Notes under the pieces: model-generated | The model's database searches: none | The model's input: the letters and a program-made list of their open reading frames with translations, nothing else | Told to the model about the DNA's origin: nothing | Translations under genes and position numbers: made by a program | Shown: in pieces, positions 6,211 through 7,685 of the stretch | Position numbering within the stretch: position 1 is the first letter of the stretch | Layout: the number at the start of each line of letters is the position of its first letter | Source: Burkholderiales bacterium | GTDB lineage: Bacteria; Pseudomonadota; Gammaproteobacteria; Burkholderiales; Burkholderiaceae_C | Assembly (NCBI GenBank): GCA_025352345.1 | Contig: JANXTP010000254.1 | Span: 1-7,685, forward strand | Direction of reading: 5' to 3' | Length of the DNA: 7,685 bases

Positions 6211-6252
6211 GCCAGCACCGCTGAAATGCCCAGTATTCACGCAGAAAACCGG

Positions 6253-6268
6253 TGGCATGCGGCATGCG
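6253..6268 (+). promoter_or_regulatory. Sigma-54 (RpoN) promoter of pilA
   Basis: TGGCATGCGGCATGCG matches the -24/-12 consensus TGGCACG-N4-TTGC with two mismatches. The invariant GG (6254-6255) and GC (6266-6267) have the obligatory 10-base spacing. Transcription should begin near 6279, giving a leader of about 34 bases before ATG 6313. Major pilin genes in many Proteobacteria are transcribed by RpoN with the PilS/PilR two-component system, so element and gene agree. It implies pilA is transcribed independently of the signalling genes upstream. Confidence 0.8.
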
Positions 6269-6300
6269 ACTACTGCTCCGTCTTTACCCCCATTTCCACT

Positions 6301-6306
6301 AAGGAG
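6301..6306 (+). promoter_or_regulatory. Ribosome binding site of pilA
   Basis: AAGGAG, 6 bases before ATG 6313, is the strongest Shine-Dalgarno sequence in the window. It selects this start over the in-frame ATG at 6193, which would precede the predicted promoter and spoil the short pilin leader. Confidence 0.9.
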
Positions 6307-6312
6307 CTCACC

Positions 6313-6789
6313 ATGCAGCGTCGAATTCAACAAGGTTTCACCCTCATCGAATTGATGATCGTTGTCGCGATCATCGGCATCCTGGCAGCGGTTGCGCTGC
6401 CTGCTTATCAGGACTACACCAAGCGCGCCAAGCTGTCGGAAGTCGTCTTGGCGGCCTCGTCTTGCCGCACGATGATCACAGAGGTTTACCAATCGGCGAC
6501 CTCGACCACGTTGCCGGCTGCTGGTAGCTGGGGCTGCGAAGCCACCACTGCAAGCTCGAAGTACGTAGCTTCGATAGCTACCAGCGCAGCTGGGGTAGTC
6601 ACTGCCACTGCGCAAAACGTTGGTGACACTACTATTGATGGTAAGTCGATCACTTTGACGCCGTACTCCGACAACACAACCGTGATGACGGCGACAAATA
6701 TCGGATCCGCTGTTTACAAATGGGTCTGCGGGCCAGCCTCATCGAACGGAATTCCTGCTAAGTTTTTGCCGGGCTCTTGCCGCGGTTAA
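6313..6789 (+). CDS. pilA: Type IVa major pilin
   Basis: A 158-residue prepilin. The 8-residue leader MQRRIQQG is followed by the class III cleavage site G8/F9, with FTLIELMIVVAIIGILAAVALPAYQ as the hydrophobic assembly helix (leader removed and Phe N-methylated by PilD, not in the window); Glu13 is the conserved Glu+5. Mature length is 150, typical of type IVa pilins. Four cysteines are present: Cys51 and Cys75 could pair in the variable region, and Cys139-Cys156 would close the C-terminal D-region loop. The chain ends CRG, so there is no C-terminal Ser of the kind modified by TfpO. Upstream are a sigma-54 promoter and a perfect ribosome binding site; downstream a strong terminator makes it a single-gene transcript. 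From about 6540 the GC content drops well below its neighbours, as often seen in the exposed, fast-evolving part of pilins. It could be a minor or paralogous pilin, but the promoter favours the major subunit. Confidence 0.95.
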   Translation: MQRRIQQGFTLIELMIVVAIIGILAAVALPAYQDYTKRAKLSEVVLAASSCRTMITEVYQSATSTTLPAAGSWGCEATTASSKYVASIATSAAGVVTATAQNVGDTTIDGKSITLTPYSDNTTVMTATNIGSAVYKWVCGPASSNGIPAKFLPGSCRG

Positions 6790-6809
6790 TGATTCGTGCA
6801 AGTTGAATC

Positions 6810-6838
6810 AAAAGGCGGCTGAGGCCGCCTTTTTCTTT
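6810..6838 (+). terminator. Intrinsic (rho-independent) terminator of pilA
   Basis: A 10-base stem AAAAGGCGGC / GCCGCCTTTT with a TGAG loop (6820-6823) runs into a T-rich tract (TTTTTCTTT from 6830), 20 bases after the pilA stop. A weaker TGATTC/GAATCA inverted repeat (6790-6810) overlaps its 5' edge. The stem flanks would also work partly on the minus strand, but no minus-strand gene is seen. Confidence 0.93.
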
Positions 6839-6920
6839 GCTCGGTGATCTCCAATCCGGGGCGATCGAACGTGCGCAGCACCAGAATCCAATTCGCCTTG
6901 CCTACACCAATTCCAGCCTT

Positions 6921-7685
6921 ATGAGTCGCGGCACAGTCGAACTCACCATCTTGATGCCTTGCCTGAACGAGGTGTTGACTCTGGGCACTTGCATCGAGAA
7001 GGCGCGAGCCTTCCTCACGCGTACCGGTGTTGCGGGTGAAGTGCTCATCGCCGACAACGGCTCGACCGATGGGTCGCAGGAGTTGGCCCGGTCGCTCGGC
7101 GCACGGGTCGTGTCGGTGCCAGTGCGCGGCTATGGCGCTGCGCTGATTGCAGGCATCGACTCGGCCTCAGGTCGCTTCATCGTGATGGGCGATTCGGACG
7201 ACAGCTATGACTTCAGCCGGCTCGACCACTACCTTGCCGAGCTGCGACGTGGTGCGCAGCTGGTCATGGGCAACCGCTTCGCTGGTGGCATCTTGCCGGG
7301 CGCCATGCCGGCGCTGCACCGCTACCTGGGCAACCCGGTGCTGAGCTTCGTCGGACAGGTGCTGTTCAAGGCGCCAGTGAAGGACTTTCACTGCGGATTG
7401 CGCGGCTTCTCTCGCGACGCCATTCGCGCTTTGGACCTGCGCTGCGAAGGCATGGAGTTCGCCAGCGAGATGGTGGTGAAAGCCACGCTCAGTGGGCTGA
7501 CCATCGCCGAAGTACCGACCGTACTGTCACCTGACGGCAGAGATCGTCCGCCGCACCTTCGCAGCTGGCGAGATGGCTGGCGGCACCTGCGCTTTCTGAT
7601 GCTGTACTCGCCTCGCTGGCTCTTCCTCTACCCCGGGGCCGCCCTGGCATGTACTGGCCTGGTGCAACTGGCCGTTGCGAGCCTC
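6921..7685 (+). CDS. Family 2 glycosyltransferase (dolichyl/undecaprenyl-phosphate sugar synthase-like), 5' part
   Basis: Partial gene: 255 codons are open to the last base, with the C-terminus beyond the window. The GT-A domain is clear: ILMPCLNE (10-17), ADNGSTDGS (44-52) for nucleotide binding, GDSDDSYDF (90-98) carrying the metal-binding DxD, GNRF (117-120), GNPVLSF (137-143), DFHCGLRGF (155-163) and GMEFASEMV (177-185). RSWRDGWRHLRF (214-225) and a hydrophobic segment from about 233 suggest that membrane helices follow. Such enzymes transfer a sugar from a nucleotide donor, commonly onto polyprenyl phosphate at the inner membrane. ATG 6921 starts right before the first strand; no ribosome binding site or convincing promoter is seen in 6839-6920. 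It lies beyond the pilA terminator, so it is a separate transcription unit. A role in pilin glycosylation or surface polysaccharide is possible but unproven. Confidence 0.92.
   Translation, partial: MSRGTVELTILMPCLNEVLTLGTCIEKARAFLTRTGVAGEVLIADNGSTDGSQELARSLGARVVSVPVRGYGAALIAGIDSASGRFIVMGDSDDSYDFSRLDHYLAELRRGAQLVMGNRFAGGILPGAMPALHRYLGNPVLSFVGQVLFKAPVKDFHCGLRGFSRDAIRALDLRCEGMEFASEMVVKATLSGLTIAEVPTVLSPDGRDRPPHLRSWRDGWRHLRFLMLYSPRWLFLYPGAALACTGLVQLAVASL

Noticed and set aside
6193..6312. Longer pilin start at ATG 6193
   Set aside because: It would begin upstream of the sigma-54 promoter and give a 48-residue leader; ATG 6313 has AAGGAG and a normal 8-residue leader.
6565..6581. GTAGCT-N5-AGCTAC inverted repeat within pilA
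   Set aside because: A single 6-base repeat in the variable coding part, with no second copy or regulatory context seen.
1..7685. CRISPR arrays, tRNA/rRNA genes, insertion sequences, integrase or attachment sites
   Set aside because: Looked for and not seen: no regularly spaced repeats, no cloverleaf, no transposase motif and no flanking terminal repeats.

Overview
The window is GC-rich, densely packed and almost entirely plus-strand. Its order, sucD ... terC ... pilA, is one I recall from Burkholderiales-type Betaproteobacteria, where succinyl-CoA synthetase genes, a TerC-family membrane protein and a type IV pilin lie close together. A beta-proteobacterium (Leptothrix/Rubrivivax/Ideonella-like) is the best guess from gene order, codon bias and protein flavour. 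No search was run, so genus is not claimed.

Layout from left to right: the C-terminal part of sucD (succinyl-CoA synthetase alpha, cut by the window start); a soluble class-I-type cytochrome P450 whose ATG overlaps the sucD stop (TGATG); a TerC-family integral membrane protein; a short soluble Ser/Thr protein kinase starting at a non-ATG codon 5 bases after terC; a PP2C-type Ser/Thr phosphatase; a two-FHA-domain protein with a good ribosome binding site; a cytoplasmic metallo-beta-lactamase-fold hydrolase resembling class II cyclic-nucleotide phosphodiesterases; then a type IVa major-pilin gene with a convincing sigma-54 promoter upstream and a strong intrinsic terminator downstream; and finally a GT2 family glycosyltransferase that runs off the window end. 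There is no gene-free stretch over 300 bases. The longest gaps are about 189 (before the phosphodiesterase), 170 (before pilA), 131 (before the glycosyltransferase) and 130 (before the phosphatase) bases.

The most interesting part is positions 2561-6142. A kinase, its probable antagonist phosphatase, a phosphothreonine reader and a probable cAMP phosphodiesterase form a complete write/erase/read module plus second-messenger turnover. It sits between terC and pilA with no type VI secretion genes in view. The kinase tail and the FHA linker both carry an A-T-x-x-L motif that would suit FHA binding once phosphorylated. This is a testable sequence hint that the proteins work on one another. A link to type IV pilus control is inference from position only. 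The P450 coupled to sucD is a second accessory insertion in an otherwise housekeeping neighbourhood.
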